From Hysterangium stoloniferum (Eukaryota; Basidiomycota; Agaricomycetes; Hysterangiales; Hysterangiaceae), in contig WHVD01000055.1 of NCBI GenBank assembly GCA_015178975.1, positions 186,001 through 250,000 of the forward strand: a stretch of 64,000 nt of DNA, given 5' to 3'. Shown here in pieces: positions 10,332-22,519 of the stretch. A model generated the notes under the pieces. The model had not been told where the DNA came from and made no database searches. It worked only from the letters and a program-made list of their open reading frames with translations. The position numbers were made by a program, and so were the translations under genes. Position 1 is the first letter of the stretch; the number at the start of each line of letters is the position of its first letter.

Positions 10332-12963
10332 GATGGCCATATTCGGCTATACAGCTACATGGTCATACAGTCATGCAAAGGTCACAATATGGCCTTATGA
10401 CCATATAAACACAGGTAACAATAGTTGTTTCGTACCCTTGTCTATCATATATTTGCAAGATGTTTCTGATATATTATATGGATATTTCTCTTGGCTCCTA
10501 AATAGTTTAAATACAAGACAATTTAGTTAGTATCACCTCAGCTATTTAGCATACTGCATGCAAATACTGAGTATTAATTGTTGTATCTAGACTCTTAACG
10601 CTAATAAGTACTGGATGTAAGTTGGCACATACACATCTGTCATCTACTCAAATACTTAAATGTGCTTTTCCTTTTAAAGTTTCAGCCTCAAATACCTTAA
10701 GGTGGCACCGTGTGGTTCACTCAGTCTTGATGTTATTTCAGCTGCTGTGGTCTTTATCTGTGTTGGAGTCTGTGAGCCATAGAAGCTGCAAGACTCCCAT
10801 TTTGTCTCAGATGATTGATTCTGAAATTGAATTAAGTACATTGGGGTAGATAAAGATCATGTAGTTAGTGTTATACAATAGTGTGCTTGCCCTTATACAT
10901 CGAGACTCCCAAAATATTTAACAATCTAGCGGCTGAAGATGGAGGTGAGTTCACTCACAGATGACCTATTGTATATTAGACCTAGAAAAACTATAGAAAC
11001 CAACCAGATATAAAAAGGATTCCATGAAAAATGCCTCCATTCTCTATTGGCTAATCATCAATGCTGGGTCAGTTTTACTGTCATCTCACTAACTTGGTTG
11101 GTTCCCCCCTCCTTTCTTTCATTTCTCTGGCTTGCAAAGTTTTGTAGGTTCATTTATGATTTCATAATGTACCCTTTCAGTCTGTACTCGTCAACTGTCC
11201 TGGACAGTTTGAACCAGTCGGTTCAAGTCTTACTGTTATTTTCAGCTGGAACCTAGCAAGTTTGTGTTCTATCCCCATTCTATCCCCACTCCCTATTAAA
11301 AATAGTATGAGTTGGCTTATTGTAATACACAATCAACAAGGTGGTAATAGTCTTGTAATATAAGTATTTAAGTCTCAATCAATGTGTCAGTTAGTGAATC
11401 ACCTTCTGACATAGTAGGTAGGATGCTAGTTTAGGTGTACACTGGTTCTGGCATGGTCCACAATTAGCATCCTCCTATGAAAAAGTGAAGAAATAGGTGA
11501 ACCGCTCCTAAGAAAAGGGTGGTTTCATCACCAATTCCAACACTCCCATCTACTCACAAACGACAATGATTAAATGTCAGCTTATTCCACACACCCGGTA
11601 CCCTTATCTGTGCGTTTGTTGTCGATTGGATGACGACATTTACCCCATGTGCTAATAAATGCGCCTATCTAACCAATAGCAGCGGCGGTCCCATAGAATT
11701 GACCACGTGCAGCGTACAGCAGTAGGTCCGCTCTTTGAAGCCACAAGACCAGGCTAGTTACCAGGCTACGTTATAAAGTAAACAAGTAGTACGATATCAG
11801 AAAAGGGACGACACACTCCAAATTCGCCAAAGTTCAAGAAGATACCGTAGATAACGGAAATCTACTCATGATGATTGGAAGAATAACTCTGCAATCATAA
11901 TGTGCTTGGAGTTGAGGCTGTTGTAATTCGTTACTAACTACTGAGATGTGATGATTCACACTATAGTCTTCCCGCCCATAATAGCTGGTACACAACACCT
12001 TCTTATTATCTAACACATTAGTTACAGCAATCCATTTTTCGGTAGCCCCGATTCCGACCGCAGTAACTCTGGTCCCTTTTCGTCGGCAGTGGCATGGCCA
12101 TCCTCAGCGCAATCATTCATCAAACATATGAACGGCGACGGCATGCAACAAGAAGACAAGGAGGTAGGTTGTATATTTCCATCTAACGCTTGCTGATTCA
12201 TGTCCTATTTCTGGTATCAACAACTTCCGTGCTTATCTCCAGGCTAACTGTTGCGACATCGGGCAGATACGTCTCGACTACGATAGCTCTCCAGAACCAA
12301 AACAGACTGTCACGGAGAAGGCGTGAGCCTATCGTACTGAGACTGAGAAATTAGAATCCTCGCAGCAAATGACACGATCATGTCGTAACCACGAATACCT
12401 ACTACTCGAAGGCTCGCATGTTAATTTAAATTTCTCTTTTATGTCCTTGGCGCACTACTGCTGTTTCTGCACCAGTTCCCCTTCATCTCTTCAAAGTCTG
12501 CTGACAATCCTATCGATACAACAGATAATATACAGGCTGCTTGGTTGATGATGTCGTTATTATCGATATTCGTTGTACCGAAGCAGTGCGGTAGATGTGA
12601 TCTGATTCCATGGTTAGTAAGACACTAACGACCAATTGCCACTATGAAGGGCGGTGTGTGTACTTGAGGTTGCAAATTGGGCGTCCCCCCGTAAGAGACG
12701 GTCGTAGCCAACCGAGTGGAGGATTGGTATAAATGCATACACTATTCAAAAAATTGTGAATCGCCCATGGCATCGAAATCTTATTTTTTTTAAAATTATA
12801 ATCTCTCTATAAGAAGCACAATAACCCTGAATTTCATAAAGAAGCTACAGAGAATATGATCTTTGTTGGGTCATGAGATTAGGTGTGATAATAATTAATC
12901 CGATTTGATGTCTTGGTATATCATTGCTATGACGGCTAAGGACATCGTTGTGCCTTCTTAAAA
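10332..12963. other. Intergenic, no supported gene
   Basis: I find no frame with family motifs. An open minus frame runs at about 11834-12075 (80 codons, ending at the stop near 11834) without a recognisable domain. A possible tiny plus-strand gene starts at the ATG near 12127. It joins in frame across a GTAGGT...CTCCAG intron to a TGA near 12326, giving about 39 residues. That is too little to call. Confidence 0.4.
11285..11420 (+). repeat. Dispersed repeat, copy 1 (inverted copy at 35590-35737)
   Basis: TATTAAAAATAGTATGAGTT and GGCTTATTG-TAATACACAATC are shared with the reverse complement of 35640-35735. Similarity then fades over about 100 bp. The family is unknown, and no terminal structure is visible. 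Confidence 0.6.
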
Positions 12964-15489
12964 TTATTCAAACCACCAAAGAGTGGTTATGCCAACAGGG
13001 AAGGTAAACTTAGCCTGAGAACCATGAATATAATCCTGTAGCAATAAAAGACGGACACACTTGTTTCCCTCGAAATTCGATTGTGGAAGACACCTTTATG
13101 ATGATATAGTTGAGTATGAGTATGTGATCGTTAACTAACAAATTCTCTTACTGAAGTTGGTTTCCATTTGCCGTTGGATTGATCTGGCAATTTATGAAAA
13201 AAATTTCACCTCAGTTGATTGAAGGGAAAAACAAACCGTTCCTAGTCATCCAATTATTTAGTAAACCGAAGACACCCATGCATCACACATACCAATTCAA
13301 CACGACAATCGTCCACCGTTTCGGGTCAGTCGACTTGGCCCGCCGAGTGGAATATGCGCCAACACGCAGGGCCCAGTTATGTGAGCCTCCAACTGTTACA
13401 CCAATACGCTGTGCAAATGGACCACCAGGGTCTTTGGGAAGCACAGCGCGAGAAGTTTGTGCCATGACGTAGTCTGTGACCATGGTAAGAAAAGATCCTT
13501 TTCGCTATGGGAAATTAGGAGCAAAAATAAATGCTCACATTCTTCATTCAGATCGTACCCTCCGTCACCAGGGATGGTTACTACACCACGACATCCAGAG
13601 CCACCGCAACTGTTAGTACCCGGGAGTTTTGGCTGCCCGTTCGAGTCTAAAGCATAATTCCACATCATTGCCGAGCGACTCCAGTTTTCTGGACCTCCAA
13701 TAAACCTATTGAGAATAACTAAGATTGGTGTTATTCGAGAAGGAAAGCAAGCTCACAAATGATCCATATACCACTAGAGTTTTAGGATATAGCAAACCAT
13801 TCAATAATTGTGCAGTAATAAGACTAAAAGAACAAACTTTGACGTTGCTCCACCAATCAGTACCAAGAGTGCCACTACACTCAGTGAAATGTACTTCCTT
13901 ACTAGGGAAATCATTATGAAACAGCGACTGGTTTCTGACGCCACCGGCATAGCAGTGGAAAGCTACACCTGCAAATGCACTCCCAGCCATCTGCATCTAC
14001 GCATGTGATAACCAGCGAAGAAAAGGGAACAGTGAATCAGGGGCAGGTTATTGATAGGAAGAGGGACGTCAACATGCGTAAGCATATGAGTATGATACAC
14101 TAACAAGTTCTTTCGGGTATAGTCCTGCATCATTCCAATTATGTTCATAACCAATAATCTTAACCTGAGACCCTCCGTCGTTGTCTAAAAGGGTTCTGAA
14201 GAATCTAGTGAGCATATTCGCAGAGCTTGCAGAGAATAAAAACACTTGCCTGAGCTGAGTGGCAATCTGAGCTTCGACCCACGCTGACACGCGTGCAGTG
14301 GGATAAGTAGGATTGTTGTTTTTCGGCTCATTCTGTTAGATAGTTTTTTTTTGAGAGTTAGTATGAATCCCTTTGTGATGGAAAATAACGAACCTGGATT
14401 CCTATTGCGTAGATGGCGTGACCTTTACTCTGAAGAGCTTGCACAGACTTAAATAGATAGTTCGCGACTGTGCTTTTATTCGTGAAAGCTCCTCTGCTAT
14501 TGAAGTGAATATACTGCTTACAAGCTGTTACATGAGCAGGATTAATACTGCCCCCACGCATGTCATTGCTCGTCTTCATCCAGTAAGGCTGAGTAAAGAT
14601 TAGAAAAACGAACGGACAGTAGCAGGCCGAGGGCGCGGGACCTACCGGACTCCAAGGAAGCAAGAAGATCTTCAGGATAGGATTCACAGATACAATATCA
14701 CTCAGAACAGACCACAGATAACTGGGTGCATTATTGGCAGAAAAGGATCCTAATCCAATGTCTCCCGACTGATCGTCAAAACTATATACTGGAGATAAGA
14801 TGTTAGTGCATATACTTGAGAGCATTCAAAAATAGGAGCTTAACGAGTATTGGAGAAGTCTGTCGCGCCAATTGGCAGCCGAAGCGCAGTAAGGCCAGCT
14901 CCAGCAAATCCATCAGCAGCTACAAGATCGTTCAGACAGTAAGACGGCGGAATACCTATCACATACGATTAAAGAGTTGATTTATGAGAGTCCAATAATT
15001 GTTCAAATTTTGGACCTGTATACTTCTTTGGTTAAAAAATAATTTTGTTAAGATGGTCTTGTTCATACCTTGAGCTGGCTTAGTAACTTTGCGGAGGAAT
15101 CAGCTAAGATGTATGCGATCAGTAATCCAGGTAAAATTAATAATGCCATATATGGAAAGATTCAAGTGCTTCGAAATTCACTAGGATGATAGAATATACT
15201 ACGTACTTAGCGTGGCTCCGAAGCCATCCATTGTTTGAAAAACTTGGGTATCCTCAATGACTATGTCAGCTTGCCCGATAGCACCAGGAATGCCAAAATT
15301 AATCGGTAGGCCATTATTGGTAGACTGGCGGGTAAATAACTTCTGTCTGTCCCAAGTAGTTTGCCACTAAAATTTCGCTGTAAGTTCATCGCTTTTTCTA
15401 TCTCTAGGTAGACGCACAACATCCCAAATTTGTTGAGACAAGGCTGAGTTCGCTAAGGACGCGAGACATAATATAGCTGATAAACGCAT
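12964..15489 (-). CDS. Glycoside hydrolase family 30 endo-beta-1,6-glucanase-like, secreted, 17 exons
   Basis: Predicted secreted retaining glycosidase (GH30, fungal beta-1,6-glucanase type) acting on cell-wall beta-1,6-glucan. Exons, high to low coordinate: 15489-15418, 15366-15207, 15103-15069, 15015-14967, 14919-14845, 14788-14646, 14588-14394, 14332-14250, 14204-14105, 13996-13838, 13773-13757, 13705-13539, 13473-13293, 13241-13237, 13183-13152, 13093-13061, 13014-12964. They sum to 1557 nt (518 residues), all in frame and usual for the family. The start gives a clear signal peptide (MRLSAILCLASLANSALS). Landmarks: WQTTWDRQKLFT, MDGFGATL, GIQNEP (acid/base Glu), KIIGYEHNWNDAG, FHCYAG, FTECSGT (nucleophile Glu), ALDSNGQPKLPGTNSCGG, FTFPVGITTL near the end. 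Introns are mostly about 43-70 nt; intron 9 is 108 nt. Intron 8 is GC-AG and exon 14 has only 5 nt. Substrate is inferred from family resemblance. Confidence 0.9.
13237..13241 (-). other. 5-nt micro-exon (exon 14) of the GH30 gene
   Basis: On the coding strand GAACG is flanked by a 51-nt intron ending ACTAG and a 53-nt intron starting GTTTGT with a CTGAG branch-like motif. Direct splicing of exon 13 to exon 15 gives an immediate TGA. Including GAACG restores the frame and produces VVLNWNDQSNGKWKP, which is what the family has at this place. Confidence 0.75.
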
Positions 15490-16292
15490 GACTATTGTTG
15501 ACGAAGTCAACTAGATGCGGATGTAATATCAAAAGGTAAAATATGGGCTTTCCTTTATATGCTAGGGTAGGAGGGTTTAGACAATTTCGTAGGGTATATT
15601 TGGTCGTGCGACATTTTATAGTGGACATCATGCTTGCAAAGCAGGGAAATCCTTGGCTAAATGACAAGTTGAGATCCTTTAGGATTATGAGTCTGGTCTT
15701 ACGAATAGCGAAGCTCGAAATGCGAAAGAGTAGTGAGCCACCTGTCAAACCAGTATGACGCTCAAGAGTCCTGAGTAACACATATGGTTCTGGTTCTAAT
15801 CCCTCAGGACAACTGGGTAAACGACATGTACATGCCACCTGGTGAATTGAACCCAAATAAGTAAACAATATGCCATCATTCAACCCTATGAATAGGGAAA
15901 GGATCAAATAGTACAAGTAGTGTCATTTGGTGTGTTGGAATGCTTTCGGTGTTGCATAGCCATTGAGGTCGCACGTAGCAGCTTACGGTGAGTGTGACTT
16001 TGGAATATTGCGATTACTCTGTCCCGGAGACTGGTATTTTTTTCCCAATTTATTGTGTGTCAATTTGGATATTAAAGTAGTTGTAATTAGTTGTAATCTA
16101 CAAGGAACTTTGTAGTCCCTTCACCTGAGAAGAGAATCCGCCCACCGTATACTTCCAATATCGTGCATTGGTTTGAACGTATTAAACTTCGCCACACCTC
16201 ACTCCAAACTCCACACAGTCCGGTGCAAGGCTCAATAGTCCACCATAGGAGCCCTTAATGGTAATAAAAAATCCCAGTGAGCAGGGACGGTG

Positions 16293-16337
16293 TGACAAGC
16301 GTCGCATGGTCATACTATGACCATGCGACGCTTGTCA
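16293..16337. repeat. 45-bp perfect palindrome (22-nt arms, 1-nt spacer)
   Basis: The left arm TGACAAGCGTCGCATGGTCA-TA (16293-16314) and right arm (16316-16337) are exact reverse complements around a single C at 16315. It lies in gene-free DNA about 800 bp upstream of the GH30 start. Confidence 0.95.
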
Positions 16338-17325
16338 TAGTATAATGACGTTGCTCGACACTAGCAGCAAGCGATTCACGATTTAACGTGTCCGATCTCC
16401 AAACAAAAATCGGTGGTCATTTTGAGTGTCTTATCCCGCTACAGGGCCTTCTGAGATGCTGAATAATTCGTATCAGCGTAAAGCAGCCACTCTATTTGTG
16501 CACCTTTGAGCTTATATCATAAAGTGCTTTAGTGATATCCCGCTGGCATGTATCCTCCATTTGAGCGTACATCTCTTAGACTCCGCTTCGCGTTGCTCTC
16601 GACTTCCAATTTCCACTTTTAAACTCATTTGTATTGGAGTCACTTCCTGCCCTGGAAATCCCCAGTTTCCGTGTATAGACATGTGATACCTCTCTCGGTC
16701 TCAGAATGATGGCACCATTAAAAATCAAGGCTCATTAAGATACTAATGTAAGCAGTGACACCTCGTCTCTATCCGCTCGGCATGGTCAGCGAGGTGAAAA
16801 CGATGACTGTATTCTTTTGGACGCAAAACAACACTTCATTTGTTGGAGTACCAATAAGTTCCATATTTTTTACACCGGGAGGAAAGTTATCAGGGATCTC
16901 CGAGGATCTTACAGGCTTGCCGTGTAAATGCTCCATAGTTGTGTAAACTACGAGGTTATCTTACTGTACTTGGTGGTGTTTCATAATGCCGAAGGTACGA
17001 CCAGTGCTAACTGTTCATATTTCGTGAAGCCTTCAATCGACACCTCTAATTTGACATTATTCACCAGAGACCTGTAATATTTCAAATTTTCAGAATACTT
17101 ACAGTTACATATAGGCAGACTCTCCTAGACTGCCTACTCCTATAGTAAGCAATTATATTGACCAGTTAATAGGAACCTCGAAAGGTGGCTGCCTCGCTAA
17201 GTCGTCTAGCTGCACTAGTGAGCAGACCAAGGTGACAGTATACATCCCGAATTTCTGATGCTCATTTCCCTGTTTTATTTTATCAAGAAAAATTATTGAC
17301 TTAAAAATATCGGCCACCTCCCCTA

Positions 17326-17570
17326 CAATGGTTCAGCTGTCATTGTTTTGGCCACATCGCTGCCTATTGCAAAACCTGTCCAAGTGTCGTCATTGTGCCA
17401 GCAACCATCCGAAATGCCAATGCCTAGAAGCTCAGCGCTGTGCTGATTATTCAAGTACCCCTACATTAAAACCCTGTGCGCTCTATGCTCTGGCCCTCAT
17501 CGTGTTACAGACCGCTCCGATCCTGCTTATAAAGGAGCCCTGCATCATAGCATGAGAGCAAGCCACTCGG
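17326..17570 (+). pseudogene. Cys/His-knuckle remnant, possibly LINE ORF1/gag-like
   Basis: Across shifting frames the plus strand shows CFGHIAAYC, then KCRHCASNHPKCQC and CALCSGPHRVTDRSDPAYK. This is the arrangement of repeated zinc knuckles seen in gag-like ORF1 proteins of non-LTR elements. Frame changes near 17385 and 17465 mean it is not intact. No reverse transcriptase is seen nearby, so it is a fragment. Assignment is by motif spacing only. Confidence 0.4.
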
Positions 17571-19141
17571 AAAACCCATTCTTTCCGGCAATAGCACCGC
17601 AGTTCGAGTGAGCTGCTTGCCAACCGGCACCAGCAAAATCACTTCCATCAAAACCTCTAAAACCCTTAATCCTATCACAAGCCCACCTCCCTTCCTCCCT
17701 TCTTCACATCCTCACTAAGGGACGGTTAACCCCCTACCACAAGCTCCCCTTTTCCACCTCCAATCCCTCCCCCCCCCGAACACACACACATACCTTTGTC
17801 TACTGCAGCCTGGGATGTACATAGTTCATTTCAGAAGAGGCTACATAGGCCTTTCAGGCCAGAAAGCTGCTATAAAAATGGAGATAACTAACTAATAAAG
17901 GATTTAGGAGAAAGTGAAGGATCAAGAAATCGTGAATACCGAGGGAAAATGGCCTTCAACTGAATTACATCCGCATAGCTCCTATACACAATTATCCTGG
18001 CGGCCCTCCAGTTCGGACATTCTCTATACACCGCCACAAATCTGACCTCGGGGTTGGGACATCGATGGCGCATTACCGTCCATCTCAAGCTAGCCTAAGC
18101 CCTAAAAGCGAGGAAGCAGGTCGACTTAAGTATTTAATATCCTTTCCCAGTGTTCTCTAATCTCAGGGCTCTTGACTCCCCCCGTTTCCTGCCCCCTTCA
18201 ACAGATGTTCCGCCCAGTCAAAATACTATTTTCGATCTACTAAATTTCAAATACCTTAAATTTCACACGGCGATTTACAATTGCCCCCTTTGAAGCTTGA
18301 AGGCCCTCAACACCAATCAGAATCATTCTCAAAGCTGTACAGGGTTCCGTTCCAGTATAACTATCCCTGGGCTATGCCTGAAAGCTGTACAATTGGTGTT
18401 CTGATCGGCCTCACGAAGGTCGGATAGGATACACAAAACAAGATGGAGCTTGAATTCAGGTTTTTTCTTAGAGACTGCCGTTTATCGAGTTTGGAGCTAG
18501 CGCGATGGTTACGAGAGAAGTTAACTGAGGAAACATGGTCCGTGGGAACTCCTGAAGAAGTTCAAGAAGGAAATGTCGATAATCAAACTGGACGTCAACC
18601 TTCAGATTGGAATCTTGCCAAAGATAACCTCATTGAGGCATAGTTGAGATTAGCTATATATATCCCCCTTCATCCACATTTAATTAAAATCTACTCGTTT
18701 TAGTGGCTCCAATCTTCATATATTGAACTTCAATCAGAAATATAATGCCATGCATCTACCCTGGTATTTTAAGCAGATAGACCGTATTATGATATGATAG
18801 AATGTTGGATATTGTGGTGTAATGTAACTGTTTAAACGATCAATTGTCAGCTTGAATTGGGAAAGGAAGTCGTGTTTGAAAGGTTGTTTTAGATATAATC
18901 TCTTCTAGGCTCATTTAATATATCTGTATTGTTTTTCTTTTAGAATACTTAATATGCTGAAGTGCTCTCCTGTAAAAGTTGATGCAGCATACCTGCAGTT
19001 ATTTGGCACGTTTCACGATGCATCAATATATATATATATTACAGCTCATCACTGCACTGCCAGTGTAGTCCAAAGGTCCGATAATAGTAAAGCGGGTGTA
19101 ATCCGGTATCAAGAATAGTTCTGCATTCTAGCACAGAACTG

Positions 19142-19281
19142 CATCAGTAAAATGGTATTTGTTCCGGATGGCTCCCGGAGGAGATCCCCCCATTCTAGGA
19201 AGCTCCTGGACGTTGTGGAGCGTGTGGAGCATCCCAGAATAGGGGTACCTCCTCCCAGCGTTTAATACCATTTTACTGATG
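19142..19281. repeat. 140-bp foldback with 18-bp perfect termini
   Basis: CATCAGTAAAATGGTATT (19142-19159) returns as its reverse complement at 19264-19281. The interior also pairs imperfectly (GCTCCCGGAGGAG with a CTCCTCCCAGC-like right arm; CATTCTAGGAAGCTCC with GGAGCATCCCAGAAT). The whole could form a long hairpin. No clear target duplication flanks it. Confidence 0.85.
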
Positions 19282-22266
19282 TGCACAAGTATTTTCCGAC
19301 AGGTTGTGATGCATACAATCTTTGACACAGCTCCAGGTAACGCACGTGTTTGAACTTGTAGGATAAGCCTGGAACTACAATGGGCGCGTGAAAGAACAGT
19401 TCTTCCCTGTAGATGGCACCCGGAGGAGTCTCAAATCCAATTGGCTGTACATTCCAGTCCTGTGACTGGCATTACGGGCGGGCCGGGCCGTATGGCGACT
19501 CATAAAATGTTGTGGTGGTGGATTGCAAGGCATGGAAAGCTTATAGGTTGCGACTTGGCCGATAGTGAGGTTGAAACTTGAGGGTAATATTTCGAATGCC
19601 ATTGTAGACATCGGAGTAAATACAATTTTGACCGCCAACGAGTCAATAGTTGCCGCTCAATTGTGGCATTCTGGCACTCTTCGTAGCCTCAACTTGTGTT
19701 CTTACATAAACTTACTCCAAATAGGTCTTGCTGCCACCGTTGTATCTACATGCGCCGCAGCGGAGTTCTGCTGGCAGATCGATGGGATTCGTTATCCTGA
19801 TTTTAGTAAACGATTATGTTGCGCTGAAAGACTCTGATGCCTGCATGGATCAGGCGCTTGGCGTCGATATCAGACCTTTGAAATTGTGACTTAATTAATT
19901 AATGAAGGATACAACGCCACATACTCTTTTCGGTGGGAGTTTCACTAGCAGTAAGAAAGGAAATTACCAATATCGTCAGCGATAAGCGAACCTCCGTCCC
20001 AGATTATTTAATAGTACGCTTAATGCTTCTGACTTTTGCGTTGCAACGAGACGTGTTACTCTCAAGAGCATGCGATTATCGGCGTCCGGGGTCTATATTC
20101 CAAACAGAAGTATTTGTAAACATCTCTATTCCCATTGACATTTGCGACTGGCTTAGACATAAATTAATCAGTGTTAGTAGACGCTGTAAACGGAAAGAGT
20201 ATCAAGTATCAAGTACAGGTGGGATGGGAATGGAAAAACTTACAGCTGTGCGTTGACGCTGGGCTGACAGTCAAACCCATACTGTCACACACCTCATAGT
20301 TAATCTGATAGAAACACTTCTATTCCGCCTGTTTGGCCAATGGAAGAACGGGGAAACCAAATCCACCTAACAGCATTACGTGAAATTGACAATTAAGCAT
20401 CCCGAGTCAGAGTGACGCACACCTTCGATATCGTATCGACTGTTGGCATGAACTCGTAACTGGTGATCTTTACATCACGGGGATAGCTGCTTACATTCTC
20501 TCTGAGGTCCATGTCATTTATAGCGCCTTAAGATGTTAGCAAACTTTAGATATGACGCTGGGAGGTAGAACCACGGGGGAATTCACGATCCAGGAGCTAA
20601 ATTAGCCGTGGCTGTGAGCCTGGGGTTACCTGTAACCATGGTGTCCGAAACTGTCTAATAATATACGAAGGTACCATATTCTGTCGTCAAATAGGTGACT
20701 ACGAGAGTTCTGGTCTTAATACGGATGGATTACGAACCAGAAGGGAAGCCTCGCCATAGTTGAATTGGCGGGGCAATAGAGAAGTGTAGTTTGATACCTA
20801 TTAACGGTGCGCCATAGTCTTTTACGTAGAAACCCTGAATCATGACTCACTGTATTGCATTCGATAACAATCGGAGTGTAACCAGTTCTGATTGGACAGT
20901 GGAGTATAGTAAACACGGGCTGCCGTACTCCATATACCCCAATACAGCCACGATTAATCCTGAACCGGCGAAAACCAGATATGGCGAATACGAAAAAGCC
21001 AGCTTATACCATAAACCCACACACCGCATTTGTAAGCACCTTCGTGGCGTATATCCCTCACAGTTGACGTCAGGCGTTACAATCGGAATTGGTTATAGGT
21101 GTAGCATGTCCACGGTTTGCTATGTAGAAATTTCTTAGGATCGTCATAACGACCACTGTCTCTGTAAAGACAGGCCATTACACACATGTCATTACAAGCC
21201 GAAGGAGAAGAGGAGAGGGCCTTCTATATCAAAGCGGAGCCGGTTGCATTCCAGAGTCGACAACAAATTAATGGAGATCGATATAGATGTCAACATTATT
21301 ATGACATTGAACCTGGCGTGACTGTCTGCGATGCTGTGTTTGCATACTCAAGTACAGGGTTGTCCAAGTTCTGATCGAGGATAGGAAGCTATGCCAAGTC
21401 AAATTTCTGACAGTGATAGAACCAGCAATTTCAATGTAGCTTCCAGTGAACGTGAGCGGGAGGCACAAGCGATCCATGCTGGTGGGCTTTAAGACTGAGA
21501 CACCGAAGGAGGAAGTCCACATTTGCCAGTTGCTAACGTTATAGTGAATGTTTCCGAGCCATGGCTGCCCACGAGGTGTTTATAGCGGTGCAACATATTG
21601 GTTTAGTCCACAATTTAGTTTGTATTTGAACCAGGGCAATATCAGTAACTTGAACACGCACAGCGCGCGTGTGGGTGCCAGGAGTAATAATTACAAGACG
21701 CAAGAGTAATTGATCAGAAGGTACGTAACCCCATTCGGAGAGCCAGTTCCAAAATCATCGCTACCTTCCATTCCGATGGACAAGCTCAAACTGAAGCAAT
21801 GCAATCGGTGTCTCGGTGATACACTAGTAAGCGAAGTACCGGGTAGATTTGGGCTTGCTGTCATGTATCTTTGACAATTGAGAATTACCATTAGCTTGGG
21901 CACGAAAAAGGAAAGATGCAGATCACGAGAAGGCATTACATAGCGCTGTCATCACGACGGCGATTTCTGGTGGATCCTGTGCACATTCGCATTTCGCCCT
22001 CGGTAGTGAAGTAAGTAATGCAAACGAGCGCCGTCTGGGTGTATCCTAGTCGACGTTCTAGAATCACAAGAGTCATCCGTTCAGAGAAATCCTGTCTTCT
22101 GGCACGGGTATCCAAGACTCTGGCAGTGTCCTGTACGCTGCATATACCACTAGATTGATAAAAAATAAAATCGATCCATTTCGGATGTCATCAAAGAAAA
22201 GAAGCCGACCATAAAGAAAAAGGTCTTCTACCTGCATTGTCGTTACGTATTACTTTCAAACTGACA

Positions 22267-22519
22267 GCCATCTCCTGTCTTCCATCGAAGGCGAGCCGGC
22301 AGCAGCTCAACGTAATCGATATAAAGCAAAGCATCTGGGATTTCATTAGTCAGGGGCAGGTTAGTAATCTCGCTGGCAGTGCAATTGCGGATCGCTTCCA
22401 AAACGATTGCCATTGTCTCCATTAAGAAGTCGGACGGCAACAACTCAATTGGACAATGTGGAGCGAAGCATGGGGGATTCGGTTAGTCGGGGCCAGGTCG
22501 GTAGCCTTTTGGTGGAATG
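22267..22519 (-). repeat. Diverged tandem duplication, about 142-bp period
   Basis: 22267-22380 and 22409-22519 align along their length. Read on the minus strand both encode similar stretches (NLPLTNEIPDALLYIDYVEL and DLAPTNRIPHASLHIVQLSC), suggesting duplication of an exon-like unit. Only the lower-coordinate copy is open for long. Confidence 0.55.

Noticed and set aside
12121..12330. Two-exon 39-residue small protein gene on the plus strand
   Set aside because: The splice join is in frame, but length, lack of motifs and lack of any second line of evidence make it indistinguishable from chance.
15404..15916. 170-codon minus-strand open frame overlapping the GH30 start
   Set aside because: It is in a different frame from the GH30 signal peptide, has no recognisable domain, and reads across the likely GH30 5' region. 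The GH30 model explains the downstream part better.
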